Shown here: positions 24,520 to 35,708 of the stretch, piece by piece
Layout of the letters: the number at the start of each line of letters is the position of its first letter
Position numbering within the stretch: the first letter of the stretch is position 1
NCBI GenBank assembly: GCA_963555705.1
Contig: OY743190.1
Location: 38,236,929 to 38,300,928, forward strand
DNA from: Ligustrum vulgare
Taxonomy: Eukaryota; Streptophyta; Magnoliopsida; Lamiales; Oleaceae
Reading direction: 5' to 3'
Length of the DNA: 64,000 nucleotides
Notes under the pieces: generated by a model
Seen by the model: the letters and a program-made list of their open reading frames with translations, nothing else
The model's database searches: none
What the model was told of the DNA's origin: nothing
Made by a program: the position numbers and the translations under genes

Positions 24520-24625
24520 GTATATTAATGTTTAGACGTTAGAATAGATCCTATGAAAAGCTGGAAATAGAAAGTTAGTGAATGGATTCATAAGTGGGAT
24601 AATGTCAATTAATGGTCTCCTACAA
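23486..24625 (+). other. Unexplained AT-rich stretch between RNase H and integrase
   Basis: The integrase zinc-finger and core should lie here. Instead there is 1.1 kb of AT-rich sequence with no recognisable frame, an A-tract at 24134-24148 and an (AT)n run at 24486-24514. I found no flanking inverted repeats or target duplication, so I cannot say whether it is an inserted element or a decayed region. Confidence 0.45.
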
Positions 24626-25263
24626 CAATAGCTATCAAACTTCGGTCACATATGAGGCACTATACAGGAAGAAGTGTAGGTCACCAGTTCATTGGGATGA
24701 GATAGGAGAAAGAAAACTATTGGGTCTAGAAATAGTACAATAGATAGCAGTAGTTGCTGAAAAGATTCGTCAACAAATGAAGAATTGCACAGAGGAGATA
24801 GAAAAGCTATGTGGACAGAAGAAGGAAACCTTGGAATTCGTTGAAGGAGATATGATCTTTTTGAAGGTAGCTCCAATGAAAAGAGTTAAGAGATTCGGGA
24901 AGAAAGAAAAGTTAAGCCTACGTTTTGTAGGCCCCTTTGGAATTCTTGAAAGGGGTGGGTGACCTAGCTTATCAGGTTGCATTGTCACCAGTGCTATCGG
25001 GTGTGCACAATGTTTTTCATGCATCAATGTTGAGGAAGTGTATTTCGGATTCCTCCCATAGTCTCAGTTATGAGTCATTAGATCTTTGTGAGGATCTGAC
25101 TTATGAGGAGTCACTTGTGAAAATCCTAATGAAAGTAAATAAGCAACTTAGAAGAAAGAAGATTACATTAGTTAAAGTTCTTTGGAGGAATCATGCAGTA
25201 GAAGAGGCTACTTGGGGATGCGAAGACGAAATGCGTGCCAAGTATTCACAACTTTTTTGGTAA
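24626..25263 (+). pseudogene. Gypsy integrase C-terminus and chromodomain
   Basis: Translation gives TYEALYRKKCRSPVHWDEIG, then GDMIFLKVAPMKRVKRFGKK (the GPY/F region, with LSLRFVGPFGILER). After a small frame change come DLAYQVALSPVLSGVHNVFH and ASMLRKCISD, and finally a chromodomain-like end: LTYEESLVKILMKVNKQLRR, VKVLWRNHAVEEATWGCEDE, QLFW. A stop follows VQ near 24744. This tail is the hallmark of Tekay/Del chromoviruses, where the chromodomain is thought to steer integration toward heterochromatin. Confidence 0.88.
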
Positions 25264-25285
25264 GTTTTAATTTCGAGGACGAAAT

Positions 25286-25306
25286 TTCTTTTAGGGGGTA
25301 AGGAAT
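25286..25306 (+). promoter_or_regulatory. Polypurine tract
   Basis: TTCTTTTAGGGGGTAAGGAA lies directly before the 3' LTR. An AATTTCGAGGACGAAATT phrase just upstream is typical of this chromovirus clade. Confidence 0.75.
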
Positions 25307-27955
25307 TGTAATACCACTTTTTCGTTTTACCCGCATTCTTGAATTTTACGTAATTTTATATTGGTACCATTATAAATTATGTAACTGATTATTATTATTT
25401 TTCATATTTGACTTAATTTGCAGTGGAAGGACTTGGACGCCGTCATGATCAATGTGCCAATTAAAATGTTGATAAATTGTTTATGTACAATTCTATGTCT
25501 AATTGTTTGTTTTATTTGTTAAACTTGTTGATTTCTACTGGTATTAGGTAGTGAGCGACTTAGATTTCATAAATTGAAGGTGGAAAAAGTTTGGTGACAC
25601 TTTGGAAATTTTATTTGAGGGTCGTGGACTTAAATTACCAATTTATGAGAGTTGAGGGACTAAATTGAAAATTACCAACTCTTAAACATTTAAACCTAAA
25701 TTCTCATACTCTCGTCTCTCTCTATCTCATGCCCCCTCTCACTCTCTCGCTCTGTCTCGGTCTCTCCCTCTCGCCTCTGTCTCTCTCTCGGCTTCTTCTC
25801 CCTCGGTCGACGCCACCATCACCACCACCACCACCGTGCACCCCCATCACGGTAAGGCCGCCCCTCCCTCCCTTCCCCTTCCCCTTCCCCTTCCCCTCTC
25901 ACGCACACACACACGAAACTGCACCCACACGGGTTCACCCATTTCACGCACACACACAGACATATTTCGATATACACATGTATATATATATAGATTTCTA
26001 TGTAAATAACGTTTATGTATGTACCTCCTATATAAAATTTAGATTTTAAAGGTTAATTTCAGAAATTAAGAGTAAATTTCGGATTTTATTTGTTAGAATC
26101 GATGGGTAAGGTGCTTAGGGTAGGTGTATATTATCATGTATGTATAGGTATATGTAAATATGTAAATTTTGGATTTTATGTGAGCATATATACATATTCA
26201 GATTTTTGGCTATGAAAATAAAATTTTCAGATTTGGGACTTATGAAATTTTGATTAATTGATGTGCTATAATATTAAATTTGAGGTTTGAATGTATGTAT
26301 ATATGATCATGTATATGTATATGAATATTTAAACAACATGTGTGATTTTGGAATTTTGGGATAATGGTATAAAAGAGTAAACTTTAACATTTAAGGAACA
26401 AGTTAGTTTAAATTGAATTTATTTTCAAAGTTATTAATTTGTAGTTTAATATCATTTTTGGAATAAGTAGTGCCTAGTTTTGACTTGTGAAAATTGATAA
26501 GTAAGATTTCAAATTTGTCCTTGAATTTAATATATTACTTCGAATATGATATTATATGTGTTTAGACATGTTCGAATCAAATTGTGAGTCACATAGAAGT
26601 TTTAACCTCGGTTAATAGTGTTGTTTAGTGTTAAAAGAATAGTTAATCTTATGGACTAAGAGTTATATTCTGTGAATGAATGGACATAACTAGGATTCTG
26701 GGCACATTGACGTTACAAGCAAACAAGTACTTCCACTAGCAATTTAAGACGGTAAATCCTAAAGACGTCAAGTAAGTAAACTTCCCCTATTTTTATCAAA
26801 GTTGAATGTAAATGTGAAATGTGTAAATGACTGCTTGCAACTTACTTGCTTTGATGAATTTCATTTACTTTATGAAAGTATATGTCATTAAGAAGAATGT
26901 TCAAGCATGCACGTTATCATGTCATTGCATCATCAAGCATGCATTGGCATCGAAACTGGGAAATGTGTCAAGGTGCAAGTTTGTTCAAAAGTTATGTATC
27001 CCAAGTTTTTTTTTTTTTTGAAAGAATGGGTGTACTTCTAAGTCATGAAAGATGCCAGTGGGAAATGGGGCGTGGGGGACCAGCGTATCCGAATGTAATG
27101 AGCCGCTTTTCCGTGGAATAAAGTGAATGAGCCGCTTTACCGTGGAATAAAGTAAATGAGCCGCTTTGCAATGGAATAAATGTCAACCGCTTTGCGGTTT
27201 TACTTGTAAATGTGATATGATTCCAAATAAGAATTGCCAACTGTTATCTGATTGACTAGAAGTTTCATCAAGTGAGCTCACGATGAAAATGTTAAGTGAA
27301 AGTTTTGAAATGCTAAGTGAAAGTTTTGAAATGTTAAAGTGAATGGGGATACATACTTCAAATTTTTGAAGCATTTCATGTCATAAGCATGCATCACGTG
27401 CATAAGTTTACTTACTGAGCTCTAGCTCACCCCAATCTCTCCCCAACATTTCAGGTGATGAAAGCTAGATGACATGAGGAGAGCACTTGGTGGTTGACTC
27501 AGACAGTACCGCTGTCATTTTTGAAATAAAGTTAAATTTACTTAAGTTATCATCTAAATTATTTCTCGTTCATTTTATTGATTATGGTTTGGTTGAAGTT
27601 AGCTTCGAATGAAGAATGGTGTCGCTTTAATGATTTAACTACTTACTATTTTATTTGTCAATGTCTATTGTTTTTGGAAATTTTATGTTGAGGAGTTTGG
27701 GGATTGAATGAATTGGTTTTGGCGATGATGAATGTGGTTGAGATGTGGTTGATCTTGTTTAAATTATTATGTCGGTTATGTTGTCTCTCTACAGGTTGGT
27801 TAAACTCAATTTATGGATGAGACTCTGCCGAAATTTCTGTAAAATTTTATAATAGATAAATGAAAATTTTAATGATTAAATGATTTATTTCCGCATATAA
27901 TGTGAATGGAAGTTAACACGCCTAGGTTTTAGATTTTTAAACTTGGGGTGTTACA
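25307..27955 (+). repeat. 3' LTR of the nested gypsy element
   Basis: A 2649-bp LTR nearly identical to 18830-21501. Small differences include a shorter spacer near 26960, an added GCCGCTTTACCGTGGAATAA-type unit (27096-27180) and a deletion of one AGTGAAAGTTTGAAAAGTG-type unit near 27340. It ends GGGGTGTTACA, followed by target duplication CAAAC. Confidence 0.92.
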
Positions 27956-27960
27956 CAAAC

Positions 27961-28939
27961 GAATGTCGAATTCATCTCTCCTTGCAGATTTGACAAACTC
28001 AACATGGTTAACATCTAAATGTGGTTTTGCATTGTCTTGCTGGATGAAGATGGTCGTAGAACTAGAATGTGGTCAATTTTCTTTTATAGAGGACAAAACT
28101 TTTTCTTTTAAACATGATTGGATAACATATTTAGTAATGAAAAAAATCGGCTTTGTCTGTCCCCGCTATGCGATTTTTTCTACTCCATTTGGCAGCTTCC
28201 GAACATACAAATGGCCATATTCCAATCTTCCCTTCGAATTCTTTATTTGAAGTGGCAACAAATCGTGGGACGATCTACCGCAGCCAAAAACATAATTTTT
28301 GCAATGAATCTTTTACTTTTGCATGTCTGGGGCGGCTCTATCTCTTCTGGATAGAGATAATACTTTTGTGACGTCTTAGACATATAAAGCCATTGTTTTA
28401 TTGATATGAATTCGATCATGCGTGTTTACAAACATAGGTTTAAATGCATGGGTACCATTGTCAATCATTGACAAGCAAAGTTCTAATCTTGCTCTCTTGT
28501 TCTCATATGACAAATATAGTTTTACGGCATTTGAATGTGGGTGAATATATCCTTCCTTGATTCTTCTATGTACGGTTGATTTTGATCCATCCAAAGCTTT
28601 TGATAAAGATCTTATGTTGCTCCCACGACGAAGAGGGATATCTCTAATCAGATCTAATTCGACTCTCTTACGACTAACCCTTTTCACAAGCTTTGAAGAA
28701 AAGTCTGACGAATCAACCAATGCATTCCCTAAACATTTCCCATTACACCAAATTCGATGAACTGATCTTCTGGACATAGAAAATAATCTGGCAACTTCTG
28801 AAATAGCTCCATATGGTATGTCTCCATCTTGACTTTCTTCAAGTAGCTTTTCAAAAACAACTCTCTTTTCTCTTAGGGGAAATTTTTTTCTTTTTGTTTC
28901 CACTACTCGTATTCTCCTGACCTTTGAAGGTGTTTCCAA
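27961..28939 (-). pseudogene. Mariner transposase, central part
   Basis: From the right the frame reads KRKKFPLREKRVVFEKLL, the helix-turn-helix GAISEVARLFSMSRRSVHRI, then GSNIRSLSKALDGSKSTVHR, NAVKLYLSYENKRARL and CLSMID. After a stop at ALYV (28376) it continues with LEYGHLYVRKLPNGVEK, then FFITKYVIQSCLKEKVLSSI, and the catalytic block FIQQDNAKPHLDVN with its conserved Asp (about 28010-28050). At least three stops are present. The family is the plant mariner transposase, which binds the terminal repeats and cuts and pastes the element at TA. The gypsy insertion interrupts it shortly after FDIRL. Confidence 0.88.
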
Positions 28940-29207
28940 GAGGGTTAACGTCTTCTGGAAAATTATTTAAATCAAACTGAACATTTCAAAGTGAACGCAA
29001 ATGGCTATCATGACCTTCAACGGTGTTGCCAAGGGAGTTAAGGTCTTCTGGAAAATCATTCAAATCAAACAAAACATCTCGAGATGGACGCAAATGGCTA
29101 TTGTTGGGGGTGGAGATGTCTTCAGGTGGATTATTCAAATCAATGAAATCATTAGAAATAATTTGAGATGAACAATCCATTTTTTTGTAGTTTTGAATTG
29201 TGGCCAT
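28940..29207 (-). pseudogene. Mariner transposase, N-terminal part with DLNxxP repeats
   Basis: It starts MATIQNYKKMDCSSQIISND and contains three imperfect ~33-residue repeats with cores FIDLNNPPED, LFDLNDFPEDLN and QFDLNNFPEDVNPLGNT. Each core fits DLNxxP, the pattern of the plant EAR repression motif; that it acts as one here is only a possibility. A TGA lies between the second and third repeat in the same frame. A one-base frame change near 28940 then leads into the DNA-binding part. The start codon at 29205-29207 is chosen because it opens the repeat-bearing frame. Confidence 0.65.
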
Positions 29208-29612
29208 GTCTCTGTCCCTATTTATAAATTGTTGTTCAAAGTGTGACCAGAACTTTGGCTTCGCTTCAAATTGTTGATTTTGTCGTTATTTGGCGTGATT
29301 CAAATATTTAAAATTTTTGTCATGCATTTCAAATTGTAGCACAAATTGAGGAAGGTGAAAATTTTAAATTTTTATTCAACGCCAAGTTTGCGGTCTGTGT
29401 ACGAGTAAAAATTTCAAACTTTTTTTTTTTTTTAATTTGATTTACTTTTCTATGCCATGGAAGTGTATACATTTAATTGAAAATAGATCTCTAATTAACA
29501 GTGGTATAATAGGAAGAATGAGTGGATTTTTTACTTTTCCAATTACATTAATTATATTTTCTTAATTTGTGGGAAAAACAAGTGAGTCTATCTTTGTGAG
29601 ATGGAGGGAGTA

Positions 29613-30043
29613 TAAAAATATTTTTTCGATAACATGACTCTTTGACTAATGGGTGGAAATGAAAAGTCACGTTGTATTGAAAATTATTAAATAAGTTTTG
29701 AAATTTTTTTAATATTTTGATAATTCTTATCTATAATTTTTTTAAATTTTTGTCATCGGTCATGGTTTCACGTTGTAGACCAATTTATACGGAACTTAAC
29801 AGTTTGATTTTCATTTTTTGAGAATTGATTTTGTGAAAAATTGATTTTATAATGTGTAAGTTAAAACTATTATGAAAAAAATATAAAAAATGATTTTATG
29901 TGTGATTGAGAATGAATGTTCAAAAAAATTGATTCTTAAAAATTCAATTACATATGGGTAAGTGATAAAGTATATGTATTGAGGGTTAAACAACCGCGCT
30001 GTTTTTATAAATTAAGATGTATAGATGATATCTTGGTATATAA
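29613..30043 (+). repeat. Dispersed repeat copy A, right part
   Basis: No gene. The segment 29815-30035 resembles the reverse complement of about 45955-46115 (GTGATTGAGAATGAA, AAGTGATAAAG, TATAAATT-AGATGTAT). It is the continuation of 16830-17373 across the mariner insertion. The first 200 bases have no counterpart in copy B. Confidence 0.5.
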
Positions 30044-31883
30044 TGTAATACTGCTTTTCATTTTGTGCTACATCTTTAAATTTCACGTAATGTATGTTTA
30101 TGCTATTATAAATTATTTAAATTGTAATTTTTACTGTCCATAATCTGACTTATTTTATAGTGGAATGACTTGGACGCCGTTTCGATCAATGTGCAAATTA
30201 GAACATTTGTAAATGGTTTACTTGCAACTCCATGTGCAATTATTTATTTTAATTGCTTAGTCCACTTTTTTCTATTTATTTAAGTTGTAAATGGTCTATT
30301 ATGCATTAAATTAAAATTTGGGGAAAATCTTATTAGGATTTTAAAATTTAATGTGAAGTTTTGGGGTACTTCACTTTGTCTAAGGTTGGGAATAAACTTG
30401 CAACTAACATAAAACTTAAAAATTTATAAGCTAACCCCCACCCCCAAAATCGCACCTCTTTCTCCCAACCATCCCGCCCCTCTTACTCGACTCTCTCTCT
30501 CAATTCCCTCAATTGCCCCCCGCTGACGGTCACCATCACCGCAACTAACAGCCCCCAACCACGTTAATCACATAGAAGTCTTAACTTGAGTTAGGAGTTT
30601 TAAATGTGTTTTCAAACTAAATGTTATATTGTATGTATGAATTGATGTAACTAGGATTGTTGGACACATTGACGTCTCAAACAACCGAGACACCTCCATA
30701 TACAAATTTAAGACAGTAAATACTAAGGACGTCATGTAAGTAAACTTCCACATGTTCTTCAAGTTTGAATATTAATGTGGAACGAATGTGCTTAAGTGAT
30801 TGTCTTGCAATTTACACACTTTTGACTATTTTTTGTTTACCTTGTACAAGTATGTGTTATTTAGATAAATGCAAAAGCATGCACGTTATCATATTATTGC
30901 ATCGACAAGCATGCATTGTCATCAAATAAAAAATCAAATGCTTTAAAATCAAAAACGTGGAAAAGTGCAAGTTTTGTTCAAATGTTACGCATCCCAAGTT
31001 TTAATAAAGATATAGGTGTACTTCTAATTCATAAAAGAAGGAGTGCGAAATGGGGCATGGGGAACCGGCGTACCTGAATTAAACCGCGTTTGTGGTGTAA
31101 TATTAAACCTCTTTGCGGTGTAATATTAAACCTCTTTGCGGTAGAAAATTGAATGTTAAACTGCTTTGTGGTGGAATGAATCAGTTCCAAATAAGGAAAT
31201 TCCCGCTGATGTTTGATTAGCTAGGAGATATACCGAGTGAGCTCACGAAAGTAATGCAATAAAGTTTTGAAAGGTTAAAGTGAAAGTTTTGAAATGTGAA
31301 AATTTTAGAAATTTTAAAGTAAATGGGGATACATATTTCAAAATATTGAGGCATTTCATGTCATAAACATGCACCACGTGTACGAAGTTTACTTGCTGAG
31401 CTTTATAGCTCATCCGTCCCTTTTCCTCCAATTTCAGGTGATAAAAACTAGATGATATGAGAAGAGCATTTGGTAGCAGACTCAAACAATACCAAAATTA
31501 TTCTTTTTTAAAATAATTTTTGAATTTGAATTTACATAAGTTTTTCATTGGTTATTTCTTTATTCGTCTATTCATTCAATTATGTGATTGCATGTTGATT
31601 TAAATTTTATTGTTGAGATTTGAAATTCTTATGTCAAGTAGTTAAGAATGATATTGGAGAAATTGGTTATGTTGATGTATTTATAGAGTTGTGATTTTTT
31701 TTTTTAAAAGGGTTGTAATGTCCCAACAAGATGACCAAGTCCAATTTTGACTATACCAAAATTTCTTTAGAATATTTAGATAAAAAATTCAAAATCTTAA
31801 TAATTAAAATGTTTTTAATTTCGCATTTAAAGTGAAATGAAGTTAACACTTATAGATTTAGGATTTTAAACTTGGAGTGTATA
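30044..31883 (+). mobile_element. Solo LTR related to the nested gypsy LTR
   Basis: A 1840-bp segment starting TGTAATACTGCTTTTCATTT and ending TTGGAGTGTATA, with exact target duplication TATAA (30039-30043 and 31884-31888). Along its length it follows the 18830/25307 LTRs: GACTTGGACGCCGT, AAGCATGCACGTTATCAT, CTTTGCGGTGTAATA, and TTTCAGGTGATAAAAACTAG. It is clearly more diverged and shorter. It lacks the CT-rich (CCA)n block except for a small remnant, and it has lost the terminal CA. Confidence 0.85.
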
Positions 31884-31888
31884 TATAA

Positions 31889-32989
31889 AGTTAGCCCCTG
31901 TTTTGTCCCTTTAAAAAGTTAACACATTTTTATCTCTCTTTATTTCAACCACACATTTATCAATAAAATAATATTACACATAAATCAAAAAAGATTCCTT
32001 ACTTTTTAATTACATATTCACCAAAAAAATCACTATTCATTTAAAAAACTCTTTTTAAACAACATCAAACATGTGCTTAAATGTATTTGAAATATAAATT
32101 GATAAAATTTAATGAAAACTAACATTTCATGTTGCTTAATTTGTTACACTCACTTAAATATAGGGCCACGTGTATTTAATTTGTAATGTTAAAGTAAATA
32201 TTTGTTTAATATATTTGAATTTCAAATATTGTATTAAAATAGTTAACACCAATTCTAATCGTACTATTCAAATAGTAATAAATTAATTTGTGATAATCTA
32301 GAAATTATATTTTGAAAAGATTGATTACGTCAATAATCATTAAAATTGAATTGTTATGTAAATGAGTTTTGCAAATGGTAATTGAAACTTTTTTTTTTAT
32401 ATAGTAAGTCATTGAAGTCCCTAGCTATTACATTTGTGATCACTTGGTAAAAAAATTTGGCCCCTATTAGGTACCCTTTATTCAAAACCTCTTATTTTTT
32501 GAAACTCATTTTCAACGAACATTTTAGTAACAAAATAATCCACTTATAAATTCAAATATTCATACTTTTTAAAAACTCATTCTCCCAAAGTTTACTGTTA
32601 CAAATTGCATTATTTAAAATAATAAGCTCAAAAAGGGTATAATACACATTCTCCAAAAAATCATTATTATAAAACTCATTTTGTAAGTAATGGGGACTCA
32701 AACAAGGACTAAATATGTTAATAAAAGAAAATCGTAATATATAAAGTGAGAGCACTTCCCAAAAAAGGTATTGGCCCATTTTCCCGTATAAAACTTATTT
32801 TCTAAAATGGTAAATAATATTAATTAAATATTTATTGTTCATTTCGGACAAAATTCAGATTAAAAATAATCCAATCGAATGCAAATATTTAAATAGTTGC
32901 ATTTTCCAAGTCCCAAAATTTCAAGGTCCGCCCCCTTTTGAAAATCAATTACAATTTATTTTTTCTAATTCATAAAAAAATTATCAATA
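31889..32989. other. AT-rich spacer
   Basis: About 1.1 kb without genes or recognisable terminal repeats. The ORF at 32552-32779 is low-complexity and has no domain. Confidence 0.55.
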
Positions 32990-32994
32990 TAACA

Positions 32995-33707
32995 TGTTAC
33001 GACCACACTCAAAATTAGTTTGACACGTCATTGGTAAGGGTCCACGTAAGGCCCATTGTACGCCAATGGGGCCCCCGTATCAAACAAGTCACTGTTGGTT
33101 AAGGCATCATGCTATTCGAAACACCGCACAGCCGAATCTATATTGTCGAGTTGCATCTGTCCGAAGTATGTACTCCGGACCAATGACAAGATCAGTCACT
33201 GTCCAAGTCAGGCACTATGTCAGAAGGGACGCGACCATTCTAAGAATTGCAGCTTGATGAGACAAGCACTTTAACGGGATGTGACACCTACTTTAATCCC
33301 AAGATACATAGTAATGATTATAACCAAATAAATGGTTTACCTTTAAAATGAATTATGAATTATGGGCTTGCCATGTGGAAAAAGGAACAGATGTAATAAT
33401 CTTGAGCAAACTACTCTTACTATAAATAGGATCCATCTACTCCAAAATAGGGGTTAGCGACTTTATACTTTAACTTCACATACTATTCTCACTCACTTTT
33501 CTCTCTTCTACACACTTATATTTCTCGCATTCAACATATATTTACTCGAGATGAGTCTTGACTTGAGCATCAGAGTGTAAACGGGAAAAACTCCATAGCC
33601 CCCTTTGCACACTGATCGTTTGTTTTAGCGCGCAGGAAGTCCACGTGTTCAAGAGGGAGGAGCTAAAAGGTGTTGACCCAAGGTCCTACCAGATTGTGTG
33701 GTCAACA
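32995..33707 (+). repeat. 5' LTR of the Tat-like element
   Basis: A 713-bp LTR with TG..CA ends. A likely promoter is ACTATAAATAGGATCC at about 33420. It matches the 3' LTR (42428-43891 without its insert) by long shared phrases, with scattered differences. Confidence 0.85.
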
Positions 33708-33727
33708 TTTTGGTACCGTCTGTGGGA
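33708..33727 (+). promoter_or_regulatory. Primer binding site of the Tat-like element
   Basis: TTTGGTACCGTCTGTGGGAA directly abuts the LTR. The common form in plant Tat-like elements has GCGCC where this copy has GTACC. Confidence 0.7.
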
Positions 33728-33769
33728 AACCACACTTCTAACCACGAGATCACGTGGCAGAAGGCTACA

Positions 33770-34135
33770 CAAAACCTTGAAAAAAGGTGTATAACCTTTT
33801 GAAAAAGAGCGAAGAAGAACAAGAACCTTGAAAAAGGTGAAGAACCTCTTGAAACAAAGTAGAAAATTGTAAAGAACCTTAAGAAAATGCTTAAAACTTT
33901 GAAATATAAGTTTACGTACCTTGAAAAAAGGCTTAAAACTCTGAAACGTGAGTTCATCGACCTTGAAAAAAATATATGAAGCTTTGAAACACAAGCTTAC
34001 TGTCCCTGAAAAAGGGAACCTCTTGAACAAGAGACTCGTGAAGAAGGACACCCTGAAAAAGGTGACTCCCTAAACAAGGGACTCATGAAGAAGAAACCCT
34101 AAAAAAAGAACCTCTGAAAATGAACACCTATGGAA
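33770..34135 (+). repeat. Purine-rich short repeats in the leader
   Basis: Imperfect repeats of AACCTTGAAAAAGGTG and CTTAAAACTTTGAAA-type units, about 25-60 bases apart. The minus-strand ORFs through it (33649-34051) are Phe/Leu/Ser-rich products of the repeat and not genes. Confidence 0.7.
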
Positions 34136-34210
34136 AATTCCCCCTTAAAAGAGAGACTAACATCTCATAAGTGTCGCAACGGCACACAATGTTAAGAAAC
34201 CCACACAATC

Positions 34211-34945
34211 AAGCCCGGCTTAAGCGTTGAAAACAACGCATGGTCTAAAAGACCATCATCTTATAACCCTCGGCTTAGTGTCCAAAGCGACACATGGTCT
34301 AAGAGACCAATATTCATAAGCCTCGGGTTAAGTGTAGAAATGACACAAGGTCTAAAAGGCCAACATTTTATAAGCCTGGCTTAAGCGTTGAAATAAGCAT
34401 AGTTTAAAAGACCATCATCTTATAAACCTCAGCTTAGTGTCCAAAGTGACACATGATCTAAGAGACCAATATTTGTAAGCCTCGGCTTAAGTGTTAAAAT
34501 GACACAAGGTCTAAAAGGTCAACATTTTATAAGCCCGGCTTAAGTGTTGAAACAATGCATGGTTTCAAAGACCATCATCTTATAAGCCTCGGCTTAAAAG
34601 TGACACATGGTCTAAGAGAACAATATTCATAAGCCTCGGCTTAAGTGTCGAAATGACACAATGTCTAAAAACCAACATTTTGTAAGCCTAGCTTGAGAGT
34701 TGAAACAAGGCATGGTTTGAAAGACCTTCATCTTATAAGCCTCGGCTTAGTGTCCAAAGTGACAGATGGTCTAAGAGACCGATATTCATAAGCCTCGGCT
34801 TAAGTGTCGAAATGACACAAGGTCTAAAAGGCCAACATTTTGTAAGTCTCGGCTTGAGCATTAAAGCAACACATGGTCCAAGAGATCTTCATTCATAAGC
34901 CTCGACTTAAGCGTTGAAACAACGCACGGTCCTATGGACCTTCAC
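34211..34945 (+). repeat. Array of ~14 x 53-bp units, each with three inverted repeats
   Basis: Units of about 53 bp repeat as a trimer (about 160 bp). Each unit contains three short inverted repeats in order: AAGCC-(C/TC)-GGCTT; then GCGTTG-AAA-CAACGC in one unit type or GTGTC-(5-6 nt)-GACAC in the other two; then TGGTCT-AAA-AGACCA or GGTCT-AAA-AGGCC. The last unit has GGTCC-TAT-GGACC. The arms change together between unit types, so pairing is kept while sequence differs. The array sits in the leader, 0.5 kb after the primer site. Function is unknown; structured leader RNA is one possibility. Confidence 0.85.
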
Positions 34946-35708
34946 GTAAGGGACATATTATCTAGTGTATATTATTAAACACTCAGGTGGGCCCACACTA
35001 GGGACTACCTAACAAAGCGTGATTCTGAAGAGAACCTGGCCACCTAAACAACTTCATTTTAAATATGGGATTTCACCCATAAATAAAGTCCACTCAAGGA
35101 TGGGACAATTAAAATGTCTGCAAATGCACCCGTTAAAACAAAGTTTGAACAAGGCTAGAAGCTTTAAAAGGGTTCATTTAAAGAAACGTCAATAATCGAA
35201 AATGAGCGCCTCAGCGGCTGACGCGTTAGTGGCATTTCGAAAAGACATGTTAAAACTTGATCAGAATACGTGGGATGGAGCTGTCATCTTCACAAGGGAC
35301 TCAATCGCTTGACATTAAACACCTCGGCGAAGTAGATCCTCTTTTGAAACCCATCTAACTAGATCTAACTCATAGACATAAATGACTTGAAGATAGATCT
35401 GAGGGACTATCATATTGTCCTATTGATGCAGTGTGCGACATTTCCTCGGTGTCAAAGTATACAGCATCGCTTCGGCAATCAAAGAATATTATGGAAAACC
35501 TTAGTTATTATTTTGAATCATTTAAAACCAATTATTCTGTGCCATTTTAAGAAGCAAGTCAAGTTAAAAATGGCAACTAGTACAAAAATGGAAAAGGTAA
35601 ATGCAAGAACAATAAATAGAAAAAACCACCCCTTTTTGGGTCATTCAAAATAAAAATAGTCATTACAAAAGTTTAAGCAAGGAGTATATCAAAAATTTTC
35701 ATAGGAAG
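34946..35708 (+). other. Leader region without recognisable gene
   Basis: This is the place where gag would be expected. The longest plus frame (35387-35653) is low-complexity and has no gag-like motif. Confidence 0.5.

Larger units (their letters stand above)
18830..27955 (+). mobile_element. Ty3/gypsy element of chromovirus (Tekay/Del) type
   Basis: A 9126-bp element with two full LTRs (2672 and 2649 bp), ends TGTAATACC..GGGGTGTTACA and exact target duplication CAAAC (18825-18829 and 27956-27960). The internal region is only 3.8 kb: primer site, protease end, broken RT, RNase H traces, integrase tail, chromodomain and polypurine tract. Gag is not recognisable, so it could not have been autonomous in this state. 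The LTRs differ by a few percent by eye, making it one of the younger inserts. It landed in the mariner transposase gene. Confidence 0.92.
17376..29610 (-). mobile_element. Mariner-like element (plant MLE) with a nested gypsy element
   Basis: The inverted ends CTCCCTTCGTCCCATAAAGA (left) and CTCCCTCCATCTCACAAAGA (right, reversed) both continue into TAGACTCA. They are flanked by TA (17374-17375 and 29611-29612), the mariner target duplication. Without the 9.13-kb gypsy insert the element is about 3.1 kb, a normal autonomous plant mariner size, and it carries a transposase gene on the minus strand. That gene has stops and a frameshift, so the copy is dead. It sits inside an older dispersed repeat. 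Confidence 0.9.

Noticed and set aside
32745..32830. Similarity to 16735-16830 (GCACTTCCCAAAAA, TTTTCCCG, AAAATGG)
   Set aside because: The shared phrases are short, spaced differently and AT/C-poor; not enough for a third copy of the dispersed repeat without an alignment.
33649..34051. Two overlapping minus ORFs rich in Phe, Leu and Ser
   Set aside because: They arise from the AACCTTGAAAAAGGTG repeats and have no membrane-protein or domain organisation beyond that bias.
34211..34945. CRISPR-like array of regularly spaced repeats
   Set aside because: There are no unique spacers; the repeats are contiguous, diverged, and within a plant retroelement leader.
35387..35653. Possible gag of the Tat-like element on the plus strand
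   Set aside because: The 88-codon frame has no gag or zinc-knuckle motif and is low-complexity toward its end.
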